64,000 nucleotides of DNA from Sphingomonas sp. JUb134 (lineage in GTDB: Bacteria; Pseudomonadota; Alphaproteobacteria; Sphingomonadales; Sphingomonadaceae): the NCBI RefSeq assembly GCF_004341505.2, contig NZ_SLYP02000001.1, positions 941,001 to 1,005,000 on the forward strand, read 5' to 3'. Position numbers and translations under genes: made by a program. Shown here in pieces: positions 1 through 12,391 of this stretch (within the stretch, counting starts at the first letter, position 1; every line of letters starts with the position of its first letter). The notes beneath the pieces are model-generated. The model made no database searches and had not been told where the DNA came from. It was given only the letters and a program-made list of their open reading frames with translations.

Positions 1-1
1 C

Positions 2-817
2 GACTTCCGGCGGCTGGCGCGGGTGTCGACGCTGGGCGCCGATCCTTGCCATCTCGCGCTGAGCCCGGACGGTCGTGCGCTGGCGGTGGCGAATTATTCG
101 AGCGGGAGCGTGGCCGTCTGGAAGCTCGACCCCGCGACCGGGCTGCCGATAGACGAGGCGGCGCGCATCGTCCATGCGGGCAGCGGCCCGGACCGGGAGC
201 GGCAGGCGGGGGCCCATGCGCACTGGGTCGGCTTTGCGCCGGGAGCGCCGCTGCTGCATTCGGTGGACCTGGGCGCCGACGCGATCTTTGCCCACCACCT
301 CGATCCGCGATCGGGCGCGCTGGCGAAGACGACGGTCGCCTATCGTGCCGAACCGGGATCGGGGCCCCGCCACCTGGCGCGGCATCCGCGGCTGCCGGTC
401 GCGTATCTGGTGGCGGAGCTCGCCAACACGGTGACCATCCTCGGTGCGGAGGGGGACGGGAGCTTTCGTCGGCGGGGCGTGGTGTCGACGCTGCCGGCGG
501 GGTTCGCCGGGTCTTCGGCGGCGGGGCACATCGCCCTCAATCGCAAGGGCGACCGGCTCTATGTCTCCAATCGCGGGCACAACAGCATCGCGGTGTTCGC
601 CGTCGCCCGGGACGGCGGGCTGTCGCTGCTCCAGCATGTCGGGTGCGGCGGGGACTGGCCGCGGATGTTCCTGCTGCTGGAAGAGCGGGGCGAGATGCTG
701 GTGGCGAACCAGCGTTCCGGCACGGTGGCGAGCCTGCGGGTCGGGAGCGACGGGAGGTTGCGGGCGGCGGCATCCCAGGGCGTTCCGGTGCCGGGTGTTG
801 CGTATCTGACGGTCTGA
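2..817 (+). CDS. Lactonase family beta-propeller protein (6-phosphogluconolactonase-like), 5' partial
   Basis: The open frame enters at the left edge, so the N-terminus is missing; 271 residues are visible, and the family is usually around 350. The visible part shows beta-propeller features of the YbhE/lactonase family: the strand-turn pattern HLALSPDGRALAVANYSSGS, the segment HAHWVGFAP, the motif EPGSGPRHLARHP, and LYVSNRGHNSIAVF. The family includes cytosolic 6-phosphogluconolactonases and carboxy-cis,cis-muconate lactonases. The substrate cannot be told from sequence alone. The gene converges on the M3 peptidase, with a palindromic repeat between them. The family call is confident; the exact reaction is inference. 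Confidence 0.85.
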   Translation, partial: DFRRLARVSTLGADPCHLALSPDGRALAVANYSSGSVAVWKLDPATGLPIDEAARIVHAGSGPDRERQAGAHAHWVGFAPGAPLLHSVDLGADAIFAHHLDPRSGALAKTTVAYRAEPGSGPRHLARHPRLPVAYLVAELANTVTILGAEGDGSFRRRGVVSTLPAGFAGSSAAGHIALNRKGDRLYVSNRGHNSIAVFAVARDGGLSLLQHVGCGGDWPRMFLLLEERGEMLVANQRSGTVASLRVGSDGRLRAAASQGVPVPGVAYLTV

Positions 818-857
818 AACCGCGAAGCGATAGCGAGGACCCGATCGGAGCTTCTCG

Positions 858-886
858 CAACTGGGCCCCGGCCTTCGCCGGGGTAC
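858..886. repeat. Short intergenic palindromic repeat, family B, copy 1
   Basis: A 29-base element with the perfect stem CCCCGGC-CTTC-GCCGGGG (866-883), flanked by CAACTGGG and TAC. It lies between two convergent genes. Near-identical copies occur at 10994-11022 (inverted), 11068-11095, 40809-40837 and 49935-49963, always outside genes. Confidence 0.85.
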
Positions 887-953
887 TGGTTGGGTCTGGC
901 GTCGAGGCCGCGCCAAAGCGGGCAGGGGAGGCGTCGCCGCCTCCCCTCTAGCC

Positions 954-2828
954 TCAGCCCAGCAGAGCCTCGGCCTGGTCGAGCGTTTCCTTGAAGCTCT
1001 GGACGAGCTGGCGGTACGGCTCCGGGCTCGTCATATCGAGGCCGGCGCGCTTGAGGATATCGATCGGATAGTCCGATCCGCCTGCCTTCAGCACCGTCAG
1101 GTAACGATCGCGCTCCGCCGCGCTGCCGGTGAGCACCGAGCGGGCGAAATACTCGGCCGCGGTGATCGAGGTAGCGTACTGGTAGACGTAGAAGTTGGAG
1201 TAGAAGTGGGGGATGTACGCCCACTCGATCGCATAGGCCGGATCGATCGCGACCTTGGGGCCGTGGTAGCGCTTGAGCAGGTCGAGGTAGAGCGCGGTGA
1301 AGCGCGCGCCGGAGACACCCTCGCCCTTTTCGGCCAGCTCGTGCGCCTCCAGCTCGAACTCGGCGAACATCGCCTGGCGGAAGAAGGTGCCGCGGATGCT
1401 CTCCATGCGCTGGCCGAGGTAGAAGAGCTTCTCCTCGCGGGTCTTGGCGCGCTTGAGCATCATGTCGACCAACAACGCCTCGTTCGCGGTCGAGGCGATT
1501 TCCGCGAGGAAGATCGGATAGTCGGCCATGTCATAGGGCTGGGCGCGGTTGGAGAGCAGCGAGTGGATCGCATGGCCCCATTCGTGCGCATAGGTCGACA
1601 GCCCCTCGTAGTTCTCGCCGAGGTTGAGCAGCAGATAGGGGTGCACGTCATAGGCGCCGGGGTTCATATAGGCGCCCGAGCGCTTGCCGGTGCGGGGGAA
1701 GGGATCCATCCAGCGGGCGGCGGTACCCTGCGCGATCAGCTTGGCGTACTCGGGCCCTAGCGGCTTGGTCGCCTCCAGCGTCAGCGTGCGCATGTCCGAC
1801 AGGGTGAAGCGGCGGTCGAGCGACACCAGCGGCGGGTAGATGTCGTAGTACGCCATGTCCGGAAGCTTGAGCATGCGACGGCGTAGCTCGAAGTAGCGGT
1901 GGAGCTGCGGCAGGCCGGCGTTGGTCTCCTGCACCAGCGTGCGATAGACGCCCTCGGGGATGTTGCCGCCCGACACCGCGGCTGCCAGCGAGCTCGGATA
2001 TTTGCGCGCGCGGGCGTTGAAGATGTCGCCCTTGATCTTGGCGACATAGGCCGAGCCGAGCGAGCTTTCGAACGCGCCGTAGCTCTTCCAGAAGGCGTCG
2101 AACACCTGCTTGCGATCGGCGCGGTTGGGCGCGTCGCGGTTGAGCGAATAGCCCTGGTCGTCGAGCCGCACCGACTTGCCGGTCGAAAGCTGGACGGTCG
2201 GGCGCGGCATGTCGGAAGAGCGCAGCTGCTCGGCGGTCTCGCCCGGGCCCGACAGCGCGGCACCGGCGCTGGCGAGCAGTGCCTCGCCCTCGGGGCTGAG
2301 CGTGTGCTCGGCCTGACGCAGGACGTTTTTCAGCACCATGCCGAAGCGGGTGCGCAGCGTCGCGTTCTGGGCGGTGAACGCCTCGATCTTCGGGCGGCCG
2401 AGCGCGATCAGCTCCGGGCTGGTCCAGGCGGTCGCCTCGCCGAGCGCCATCCACAGGTCGGTCGCCTGGGCGCGGCGTTCCTGGTTGGCGGCGACGCGTA
2501 CGTCCTCGTCGGCCTTGAGGCTGATGTAGGTGTAGATGCGCGACACGGTGCGGCCGACGTCGGACTGGGCCGAGAGGGCTTGGGCGAGCACGTCGGCGCT
2601 TTCGCCGAGCCGGCCCTTCCATTGGGCAAGCGCCTTGGCATCGGCGAGCGCCTTCACGCGGGCGGCGTCCCAGGCGGCATCGGTCGGGTAGAGCTCGGTC
2701 AGGTCCCAGGCGGCGGTGGTGCTGCCGGGCGCGGGGGCGGCGGGCTGCTGAGCCCAGGCGGGGGTGGCGGCGGCGAGCCCGGCAAGCGCAGAGGTGGCGA
2801 GGGCTTCGCGGCGGCTGAGATCGGTCAT
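954..2828 (-). CDS. pepF: M3 family oligoendopeptidase F, Tat-exported
   Basis: A zinc metallopeptidase of family M3 that cleaves short peptides. The zinc site HEWGH (within THAHEWGHAIHSLL without the first TH) is clear, in the usual C-terminal third. The 624-residue length fits the family. The start at 2828 was chosen because it gives MTDLSRREALATSALAG, a twin-arginine (SRREAL) signal followed by a hydrophobic stretch and an AWA cleavage site; the longer open frame upstream reads through the groEL terminator and is unlikely to be coding. The export prediction places the enzyme in the periplasm, whereas classical PepF is cytosolic. It is transcribed in the same direction as groEL but lies behind that operon's terminator. 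Confidence 0.9.
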   Translation of the reverse strand: MTDLSRREALATSALAGLAAATPAWAQQPAAPAPGSTTAAWDLTELYPTDAAWDAARVKALADAKALAQWKGRLGESADVLAQALSAQSDVGRTVSRIYTYISLKADEDVRVAANQERRAQATDLWMALGEATAWTSPELIALGRPKIEAFTAQNATLRTRFGMVLKNVLRQAEHTLSPEGEALLASAGAALSGPGETAEQLRSSDMPRPTVQLSTGKSVRLDDQGYSLNRDAPNRADRKQVFDAFWKSYGAFESSLGSAYVAKIKGDIFNARARKYPSSLAAAVSGGNIPEGVYRTLVQETNAGLPQLHRYFELRRRMLKLPDMAYYDIYPPLVSLDRRFTLSDMRTLTLEATKPLGPEYAKLIAQGTAARWMDPFPRTGKRSGAYMNPGAYDVHPYLLLNLGENYEGLSTYAHEWGHAIHSLLSNRAQPYDMADYPIFLAEIASTANEALLVDMMLKRAKTREEKLFYLGQRMESIRGTFFRQAMFAEFELEAHELAEKGEGVSGARFTALYLDLLKRYHGPKVAIDPAYAIEWAYIPHFYSNFYVYQYATSITAAEYFARSVLTGSAAERDRYLTVLKAGGSDYPIDILKRAGLDMTSPEPYRQLVQSFKETLDQAEALLG

Positions 2829-2903
2829 GCGGGTTCCCGTGGATGGCTGCGTCGGACGACGCCTGGCTCCGATCATCGGGATTCGCGGGGCGGAAGGAAA
2901 GAG

Positions 2904-2945
2904 GGCGAAAAGAAAAGGGCCGGAAGGTTTCCCCTCCGGCCCTTT
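2904..2945 (-). terminator. Intrinsic terminator of the groES-groEL operon
   Basis: Perfect 11-bp stem AAAGGGCCGGA (2914-2924) with TCCGGCCCTTT (2935-2945) and a 10-base loop. Read on the minus strand it is followed by TTTTCTTTTC (2904-2913). It lies about 120 bases beyond the groEL stop codon, before the pepF start. Confidence 0.88.
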
Positions 2946-3065
2946 CTTTGGGACGGCACCGGCAAAGCCGGTGCTGGCGTCGGACGGACTTCGGCGGGCC
3001 GAAGTCCGCCGGCCGATCCGGTGCGGGTCCCGGGCCAGCACAGGCTGACCCGGGCCGCAGCCGGA

Positions 3066-4721
<1,656 letters not shown>

Positions 4722-4765
4722 TCAGGCTCCAGCAGACGCAGGAACCTAGGATTCTGGATGCTTGG

Positions 4766-4793
4766 CTCTGGGCTCCTGCCTGAGCAGGAGCAC
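4766..4793. repeat. Short palindromic repeat, family A, inside groES-groEL
   Basis: Contains the perfect inverted arms GCTCCTGC (4772-4779) and GCAGGAGC (4784-4791) around a CTGA loop, followed by AC. It is the same element as the copies at 7853, 9376, 9438, 39598, 40649 and 40699, but here it lies in the gap between two co-transcribed genes. Confidence 0.8.
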
Positions 4794-4810
4794 CGAACCG
4801 GGTCAGGAAA

Positions 4811-5098
4811 TCAGCCGACGATCCCCAGGATGTCGCTTTCCTTCATGATCAGCAGGTCTTCGCCATTCACCTTGACCTCGGTGCCCGACCACTTGCCGAA
4901 GAGGATGCGGTCGCCGGCCTTGACGTCGAGCGGGGTGACCTTGCCGTCTTCAGCCTTGGTGCCGTTGCCAGCGGCGACGACTTCGCCTTCCTGCGGCTTT
5001 TCCTTGGCGGTGTCGGGGATGATGATCCCGCCGGCGGTCTTTTCCTCGGCTTCGACGCGGCGAACGAGCACGCGGTCGTGCAGCGGACGAAAGTTCAT
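4811..5098 (-). CDS. groES: 10 kDa co-chaperonin GroES
   Basis: The heptameric lid of the GroEL chamber. The 95 residues from the ATG at 5098 match the family length exactly. Landmarks are [13 protein letters not shown], the mobile loop [18 protein letters not shown], and the [15 protein letters not shown] beta-barrel segment. The frame stays open further upstream, but that extension crosses the promoter and CIRCE element and was rejected. The AGAAAGGAAA ribosome site is close to the ATG. It is the first gene of groES-groEL, with sigma-70-type promoter and HrcA operator sequences directly upstream. Confidence 0.98.
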   Translation of the reverse strand: MNFRPLHDRVLVRRVEAEEKTAGGIIIPDTAKEKPQEGEVVAAGNGTKAEDGKVTPLDVKAGDRILFGKWSGTEVKVNGEDLLIMKESDILGIVG

Positions 5099-5125
5099 GC
5101 GCGCTTTCCTTTCTGTGAACAGTGA

Positions 5126-5152
5126 TTGGCACTCACCCGCAGCGAGTGCCAG
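5126..5152 (-). promoter_or_regulatory. CIRCE operator (HrcA binding site) upstream of groES
   Basis: TTGGCACTC, nine bases, GAGTGCCAG: an inverted repeat with eight of nine positions paired, close to the CIRCE consensus TTAGCACTC-N9-GAGTGCTAA. It lies between the promoter and the groES start. CIRCE is the established binding site of the HrcA heat-shock repressor. Confidence 0.92.
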
Positions 5153-5159
5153 CAGCCCG

Positions 5160-5188
5160 CATATGCGATCGCCCTCGCACCTCGTCAA
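5160..5188 (-). promoter_or_regulatory. Predicted groES-groEL promoter
   Basis: On the minus strand TTGACG (5183-5188) is followed after 17 bases by CATATG (5160-5165), directly upstream of the CIRCE element. This spacing and position fit a vegetative promoter under HrcA control. No clear heat-shock sigma-32 signature was identified. Confidence 0.65.
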
Positions 5189-5348
5189 CGGGTCGCCGAC
5201 CCGAAAAAATGCGGTCCGCGCCAGTGCGTGGTGGAAACGCGAGCGGCACCTGCGGAGCGGCAGGTTCGTCCTCCCCCGAACTCGGGAGACGCGCGGTTTA
5301 CTCGCCTCTGGCGCTGCTTTAGCACCGCCATGACCTGACAAGGGGAAG

Positions 5349-7247
5349 ATGCGCGTGAGACTGGTTCGGGGTGCCTGGAAGTTGCTGGTCGCGGTCAAGG
5401 ACGGGCTCGTCCTGCTGGCGATGCTGCTGTTCTTCGGCCTGCTGTTCGCGGCGCTGGCCGCCAAGCCCAACCCGGCGATCAAGCCCGGCGCGCTGCTGGT
5501 GGCGCTGGACGGCACCGTCGTCGAGCAGCCGAGCGAGATGGACCCGTTCGCGACGCTGAGCGGTGCGAGCGTGGCGCGCGAACACCGGCTGCGCGACGTG
5601 GTGCACGCGCTGGACAAGGCGCGCGACGACAAGCGGGTGACGGCGGTGGTGCTGGACCTGGACCGGTTCGTCGGCGGCTATCCCTCCGTGGTGGCGGAGG
5701 TCGCCGCCGCGGTCGGTCGCGTGCGGGCAAGCGGCAAGCCGGTGCTCGCCTATGCGACCGGCTACACCGACAGCAGCTATCTGGTGGCAGCGAACGCCAG
5801 CGAGATCTGGGTCAACCCGATGGGCGGCGCGATGTTCACCGGGCCGGGCGGGGCGCAGCTCTATTACAAGGGGCTGATCGACAAGCTGGGCATCAACGCC
5901 CACGTCTATCGCGTCGGCGAGTTCAAGTCGGCGGTGGAGCCCTATACCCGCGCCGACCAGTCCGAGCCGGCGCGCGCCGCCAACCAGGCGCTCTATGGCG
6001 CGATCTTCGGACAGTGGCGCGAGGCCGTGGCAAAGGCCCGTCCCAAGGCGAAGGTCGCCGACTTCCTGACCCAGCCGGACCGGCTGGTGGTCGCGGCCGG
6101 CGGCGACATCGCCAAGGCCAATCTGGCGGCGGGGCTGGTCGACCGCCTGGGCGACCGCGTCGCGTTCGGCAAGCGCGTGGCCGAGCTGGAGGGCGTCGGG
6201 ATCGGCGACAAGAAGATCGCCGGAAGCTTCAAGGCGATCCCGCTCCGGAACTGGGTGGCGGCCAACCCGCTGCCCCAGACGGGCGACGCGATCGGCATCC
6301 TGACCATCGCGGGCGAGATCGTCGACGGCGACTCCGGCTCCGGCACCGCCGGCGGCGACACGGTGTCGAAGCTGCTGCTCAAGGGTCTGGCCGAGAAGGA
6401 GCTGAAGGCGCTGGTGGTGCGCGTCGATTCGCCCGGCGGCTCTGCGCTCGCGTCCGAGCAGATGCGCCAGGCGATCCTGCAGGCCAAGCAGAAGGGCCTG
6501 CCGGTGGTCGTCTCGATGGGCGGCCTGGCCGCCAGCGGCGGCTACTGGGTGTCGACGCCCGGCGACGTGGTGTTCGCCGAGCCGAACACCATCACCGGCT
6601 CGATCGGCATCTTCGGGCTGATCCCGACGTTCGAGAACACGCTCGCCAAGATCGGCGTGACGACGGACGGCGTGCACACGACGCCGCTGACCGGCCAGCC
6701 CAACGTGATGGGCGGCACCAACGCCACCTTCGACGCGCTGGTGCAGGCGACGATCGAGAACGGCTATCGCCGGTTCATCGGCCTGGTGTCGCAGGCGCGG
6801 CGGATGAGCCCGGAGCGGGTCGACCAGATCGGCCAGGGCCGGGTGTGGGACGGCGGCACCGCGCGACAGCTGGGGCTGGTCGACCGGTTCGGCACGCTTT
6901 CCGACGCGGTGGCCGAAGCCGCGCGCCGCGCCAAGCTCGACCCGGCCAAGGTCCATGCGGAGTATCTGGAGAAGGAGCCGGGTGCGCTGGAGCAGTTCCT
7001 GGCGGCGATGAACGCGGGCGAGGAGGACGAGGATCGCGTCGGATCGGCCTCCACCGACCTGGTCTCGCGTCTGGCGGGCGAGCGGCGTGCGCTGCTGGCG
7101 CAGGCGCTGGGCGACGCCCGGCGGCTGGTAAAGGGTGGCGCCGCGATGCAGGCACGCTGCCTGGAGTGCGCCGGATTGGGGCCGGTGGTGCCGGCGCGCG
7201 AAGACGTGCGGCTGATGGACCTGATGCTGGCGCGGTTCGGCCTGTGA
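5349..7247 (+). CDS. sppA: Signal peptide peptidase SppA, 67K type
   Basis: A membrane-bound serine protease that clears cleaved signal peptides. The 632 residues match the long, tandem-domain type. An N-terminal membrane anchor (about residues 17-40, [19 protein letters not shown]) is followed by two ClpP-fold halves. The Ser-Lys dyad is visible: Lys193 in [16 protein letters not shown] and Ser396 in [12 protein letters not shown], matching the E. coli positions in motif context. AAGGGGA precedes the ATG. The next gene begins within its stop codon (GTGA), so the two are probably translated together. Confidence 0.95.
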   Translation: MRVRLVRGAWKLLVAVKDGLVLLAMLLFFGLLFAALAAKPNPAIKPGALLVALDGTVVEQPSEMDPFATLSGASVAREHRLRDVVHALDKARDDKRVTAVVLDLDRFVGGYPSVVAEVAAAVGRVRASGKPVLAYATGYTDSSYLVAANASEIWVNPMGGAMFTGPGGAQLYYKGLIDKLGINAHVYRVGEFKSAVEPYTRADQSEPARAANQALYGAIFGQWREAVAKARPKAKVADFLTQPDRLVVAAGGDIAKANLAAGLVDRLGDRVAFGKRVAELEGVGIGDKKIAGSFKAIPLRNWVAANPLPQTGDAIGILTIAGEIVDGDSGSGTAGGDTVSKLLLKGLAEKELKALVVRVDSPGGSALASEQMRQAILQAKQKGLPVVVSMGGLAASGGYWVSTPGDVVFAEPNTITGSIGIFGLIPTFENTLAKIGVTTDGVHTTPLTGQPNVMGGTNATFDALVQATIENGYRRFIGLVSQARRMSPERVDQIGQGRVWDGGTARQLGLVDRFGTLSDAVAEAARRAKLDPAKVHAEYLEKEPGALEQFLAAMNAGEEDEDRVGSASTDLVSRLAGERRALLAQALGDARRLVKGGAAMQARCLECAGLGPVVPAREDVRLMDLMLARFGL

Positions 7248-7819
7248 TCGCAATCCGCGCGGCGACTTCCGACGATGCCGAGGCGATCGCGCAGATCTAC
7301 GCTGCCTATGTGACCGGCAGCACGATCAGCTTCGAGGAGCAGCCGCCCGATGCAGCCGCCATCGCCGAGCGGATGGCGGAGCACGACGGCTTCTATCCGT
7401 GGCTGGTCGCGGCCGGCACCGATCCGCTGGGCGAAACCGGCCCGGGCAAGATCCTGGGCTATGCCTATGCCGGGCCGTTCCGGTCGCGCGCCGCCTATCG
7501 GTTCTCGGTCGAGACGACGATCTACCTTGCGGGTGGCGCGCACGGGCAGGGCGCGGGGCGGCTGCTCTACGAGGCGCTGATCGTGACGCTGCGTGCGCAG
7601 GGCTTCACCCAGGCGATGGGGGTGATCGCGCTGCCGAACGGGCCGTCGATCTCGCTGCACGAGGCGGTGGGGTTCCGCCGCGCCGGCGTGATCCGCTCGA
7701 TCGGCTACAAGCAGGGTCAGTGGGTCGACATCGGCCTGTGGCAGTGCGAGTTGGCGCACACCAGCATGCCGCCCGCCGAGCCGCGGCCGTTCCGCGATGT
7801 CGGCGTCGTGCGGGGCTAG
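7244..7819 (+). CDS. GNAT family N-acetyltransferase (phosphinothricin acetyltransferase-like)
   Basis: A predicted acetyl-CoA-dependent N-acetyltransferase of 191 residues. The start is GTG at 7244, overlapping the sppA stop by four bases, and gives [19 protein letters not shown], a typical GNAT opening. The segment FEEQPPDAAAIAERM, the strand ILGYAYAGPFRSRAAYRFS, the acetyl-CoA loop GGAHGQGAGRLLYEALI and the ending LHEAVGFRRAG resemble the Pat/Bar and MnaT group. Such proteins act on methionine sulfoximine or related amino acids. The true substrate is unknown. Coupling to sppA is positional only. Confidence 0.85.
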   Translation: MIAIRAATSDDAEAIAQIYAAYVTGSTISFEEQPPDAAAIAERMAEHDGFYPWLVAAGTDPLGETGPGKILGYAYAGPFRSRAAYRFSVETTIYLAGGAHGQGAGRLLYEALIVTLRAQGFTQAMGVIALPNGPSISLHEAVGFRRAGVIRSIGYKQGQWVDIGLWQCELAHTSMPPAEPRPFRDVGVVRG

Positions 7820-7852
7820 GCTTCGTTCCAGGAGCAGAGGCCCGCGCCCGCG

Positions 7853-7881
7853 GCCCTGGGCTCCTGCCTTCGCAGGAGCAC
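7853..7881. repeat. Short palindromic repeat, family A, copy 2
   Basis: Arms GCTCCTGC (7860-7867) and GCAGGAGC (7872-7879) around CTTC, preceded by GCCCTGG. It occupies the gap between two convergent genes and may serve as a two-way terminator. Confidence 0.8.
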
Positions 7882-7888
7882 GGAGGCG

Positions 7889-8512
7889 TCAGTGTCGGCC
7901 GCGATAGGTCGGCAGGCCGAGCTTCCAGTGGATGGCGGCGGCGCGAAGCAGGAAGCCGGCGGCGGAGGCGCAGAGCGCCGAGGCGAAGCTCGGCAGTCCG
8001 AGCGAGACCAGCACCACGTAGAGGCCGGAGGCGAGCGCTGCGGCGGTGACGTAGAGCTCGGGGCGCATGAGGATCGACGGCTCGCCTGCCAGCATGTCGC
8101 GCAGGATGCCGCCTGCGCAAGCCGTCACCACGCCCATGATCGCGGCCGGGATCGGCGGTACGCCGAACTCCAGCGCCTTGGCGACGCCATAGACCGCATA
8201 GGCGGCGAGCCCTGCCGCATCGAGCCACTCCAGCGCCTGCTGGCGCCACCAGCGTTGCGGGGTGATCCAGATCAGCACCGCCACCGACAGGCACAGCGCC
8301 GCGGTCTGCGCGTCGCGGACCCAGAAAACGGGCGCGCCGATCAGCAGATCCCGGATCGTCCCGCCGCCGACGCCGGTGATGAGCGCGAAAAAGGTGGCGG
8401 TCACCAGCGTCTGCGCGCGCTGCGCCGCGGCGAGCGCGCCGGTGGCGGCGAAGACCGCGATGCCGAGCAGGTTGAGAACCTGCAGCACGGGCCCGAGCGA
8501 GAGGGTTTCCAT
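7889..8512 (-). CDS. Trimeric intracellular cation channel family protein (UPF0126/TRIC)
   Basis: An integral inner-membrane protein of 207 residues with about seven hydrophobic segments arranged as two glycine-rich repeats. The hallmarks are FAATGALAAAQRAQTL with FFALITGVGGGTIRDLLIG in the first repeat and VTACAGGILRDMLAGE in the second. Bacterial TRIC homologues (YadS, YicG) form monovalent-cation channels of uncertain physiological role. ATG 8512 was chosen because GGAGG lies eight bases before it; the in-frame GTG two codons earlier sits too close to that site. It is transcribed divergently from the YoaK-type gene. Confidence 0.88.
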   Translation of the reverse strand: METLSLGPVLQVLNLLGIAVFAATGALAAAQRAQTLVTATFFALITGVGGGTIRDLLIGAPVFWVRDAQTAALCLSVAVLIWITPQRWWRQQALEWLDAAGLAAYAVYGVAKALEFGVPPIPAAIMGVVTACAGGILRDMLAGEPSILMRPELYVTAAALASGLYVVLVSLGLPSFASALCASAAGFLLRAAAIHWKLGLPTYRGRH

Positions 8513-8599
8513 CGGCACGACCTCCGCTCGCTAGCGGTTCGTCGCAGATTGCGGAAGCCCGGGGGTTGGCGATGGCGGACGAAGGAGGGAAAAGGGGCC

Positions 8600-9244
8600 A
8601 TGCAACGTCTTCCGCTCTCCGTCCTGCTGGTCGCCGTGCTGCTCGCGGCGCTGGCCGGCTTCGTCGACGCCATCGCCTTTTCGGCGTTTGCGGGCTTCTT
8701 CGCCTCCTTCATGAGCGGCAACACCACCCGGCTCGGCGTGGCGATCGCATCCGGGCTCCAGGCCGAACTGCATACGGCGATCTCGCTGATCCTGGCGTTC
8801 GTCTCCGGCGTGATGGGGGGTGCGATCGTGGCGCGCGCGGGCGGCGTGCGGGGGCGCGAGGCGGTGATGCTGCTGGTGACGGCGCTGCTGGCGCTGGCGG
8901 CGCTGTGCCTGGGGTTCGGGCCGCGGCAGCTCGCGCTGGTGCTGCTGGCGGGTGCGATGGGGGCGGAGAATGCCGTGTTCAGCCGCAACGGCGAGGTGCA
9001 GGTGGGGCTCACCTACATGACGGGCACGCTGGTGCGCTTCGGCCAGCGGCTGGCGGACGCCCTGATGGGCGTGGGGCCGCGCACCGGCTGGTGGCGCGAC
9101 CTGCTGTTCTGGGGCGGGTTCCTGTTCGGCACGCTGGGCGGCGCGGGGGCGTACCAGCTGGCAGGCGACGGTGCGGTGTGGATCGCGGCGGTGCTGGCGG
9201 GGCTGCTGACGCTGCTGGTGGGGCGGATGCCGGCGGGGGAGTGA
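8600..9244 (+). CDS. YoaK/DUF1275 family membrane protein
   Basis: A 214-residue membrane protein with about six hydrophobic segments. It shows the DUF1275 landmarks: the N-terminal GFVDAIAFSAFAGFFASFMS, the GNTTRLGV motif, and GAENAVFSRNGEVQVGLTYM leading to TGTLVRFGQRLADAL. The function of the family is not established; a transport role is often assumed. The ATG at 8600 follows GGAGGGAAAAGGGG. The open frame upstream is antisense to the TRIC gene and was not used. Confidence 0.87.
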   Translation: MQRLPLSVLLVAVLLAALAGFVDAIAFSAFAGFFASFMSGNTTRLGVAIASGLQAELHTAISLILAFVSGVMGGAIVARAGGVRGREAVMLLVTALLALAALCLGFGPRQLALVLLAGAMGAENAVFSRNGEVQVGLTYMTGTLVRFGQRLADALMGVGPRTGWWRDLLFWGGFLFGTLGGAGAYQLAGDGAVWIAAVLAGLLTLLVGRMPAGE

Positions 9245-9375
9245 GGGCGATTAGGCTGTTCGGGCGGGGACAGGGCAGGTTCGCTCCGGGCGCCGTTTTC
9301 CTTCTTCGTACCCCGGCGGAGGGCGGGGTACGGGTGGTCTGTAAGTATGCTTAGGCCGCCAGGATAGCGCTGGTG

Positions 9376-9466
9376 GCCCTGGGCTCCTGCCTGCGCAGGA
9401 GCACGCGAGAGAAAGCGGGCGGGCGTCTCCCCCAGCCGTGCTCCTGCGCAGGCAGGAGCCCAGGGC
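9376..9466. repeat. Inverted pair of family A palindromic repeats
   Basis: Two 29-base copies, at 9376-9404 and 9438-9466, are exact reverse complements of each other and are separated by 33 bases. Each copy is itself palindromic (GCTCCTGC with GCAGGAGC). Transcripts can therefore form either two small hairpins or one 29-bp stem. Confidence 0.88.
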
Positions 9467-9521
9467 GGGGGGGCGGGGCGCTTGTTGTCTTGGACTGCTC
9501 CCCGCTCAACGGCACAGGGCC

Positions 9522-9562
9522 GGATTCGAAAACGGCGCCGGTGGGGTGCCACCGACGCCGTT
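9522..9562 (-). terminator. Intrinsic terminator downstream of lpdA
   Basis: Arms 9531-9544 and 9549-9562 pair at 13 of 14 positions around a four-base loop. On the minus strand the hairpin is followed by TTCGAATCC, and the arm itself ends in TT, giving TTTTCG. It lies 24 bases beyond the lpdA stop and would end the mdh-to-lpd transcript. Confidence 0.75.
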
Positions 9563-9585
9563 TCGCTAGGCCAGAGGCCGGCCGA

Positions 9586-10980
<1,395 letters not shown>

Positions 10981-10993
10981 TGTTCTCTTCCTT

Positions 10994-11095
10994 GTACCCC
11001 GGCGCCGGCCGGGGCCCAGTTTCGAGACGTATCTGGGGGCCGTCTCGTGTCGTTACAAACAGCGGCGCAACTGGACCCCGGCCTTCGCCGGGGTG
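10994..11095. repeat. Inverted pair of family B palindromic repeats between sucB and lpdA
   Basis: Copies at 10994-11022 (inverted) and 11068-11095 (direct) fill most of the sucB-lpdA gap. Each carries CCCCGGC/GCCGGGG-type arms. Because both flanking genes lie on the minus strand in one apparent operon, the pair would be transcribed as internal hairpins. Confidence 0.85.
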
Positions 11096-11109
11096 CCGAT
11101 TGCGTGTTC

Positions 11110-12342
<1,233 letters not shown>

Positions 12343-12391
12343 GGGTCTTCCTCTTGGTTCCCCGCCAGGGGACGCAGACATTGGGTTCGGA

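Larger units (their letters stand above)
9245..9585. other. 341-base intergenic region with repeats and a terminator, no gene seen
   Basis: Lies between convergent genes. It holds a degenerate family-B-like palindrome (9308-9331), the large inverted pair of family A repeats (9376-9466) and the lpdA terminator (9522-9562). No coding sequence or RNA gene could be supported. Confidence 0.7.
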
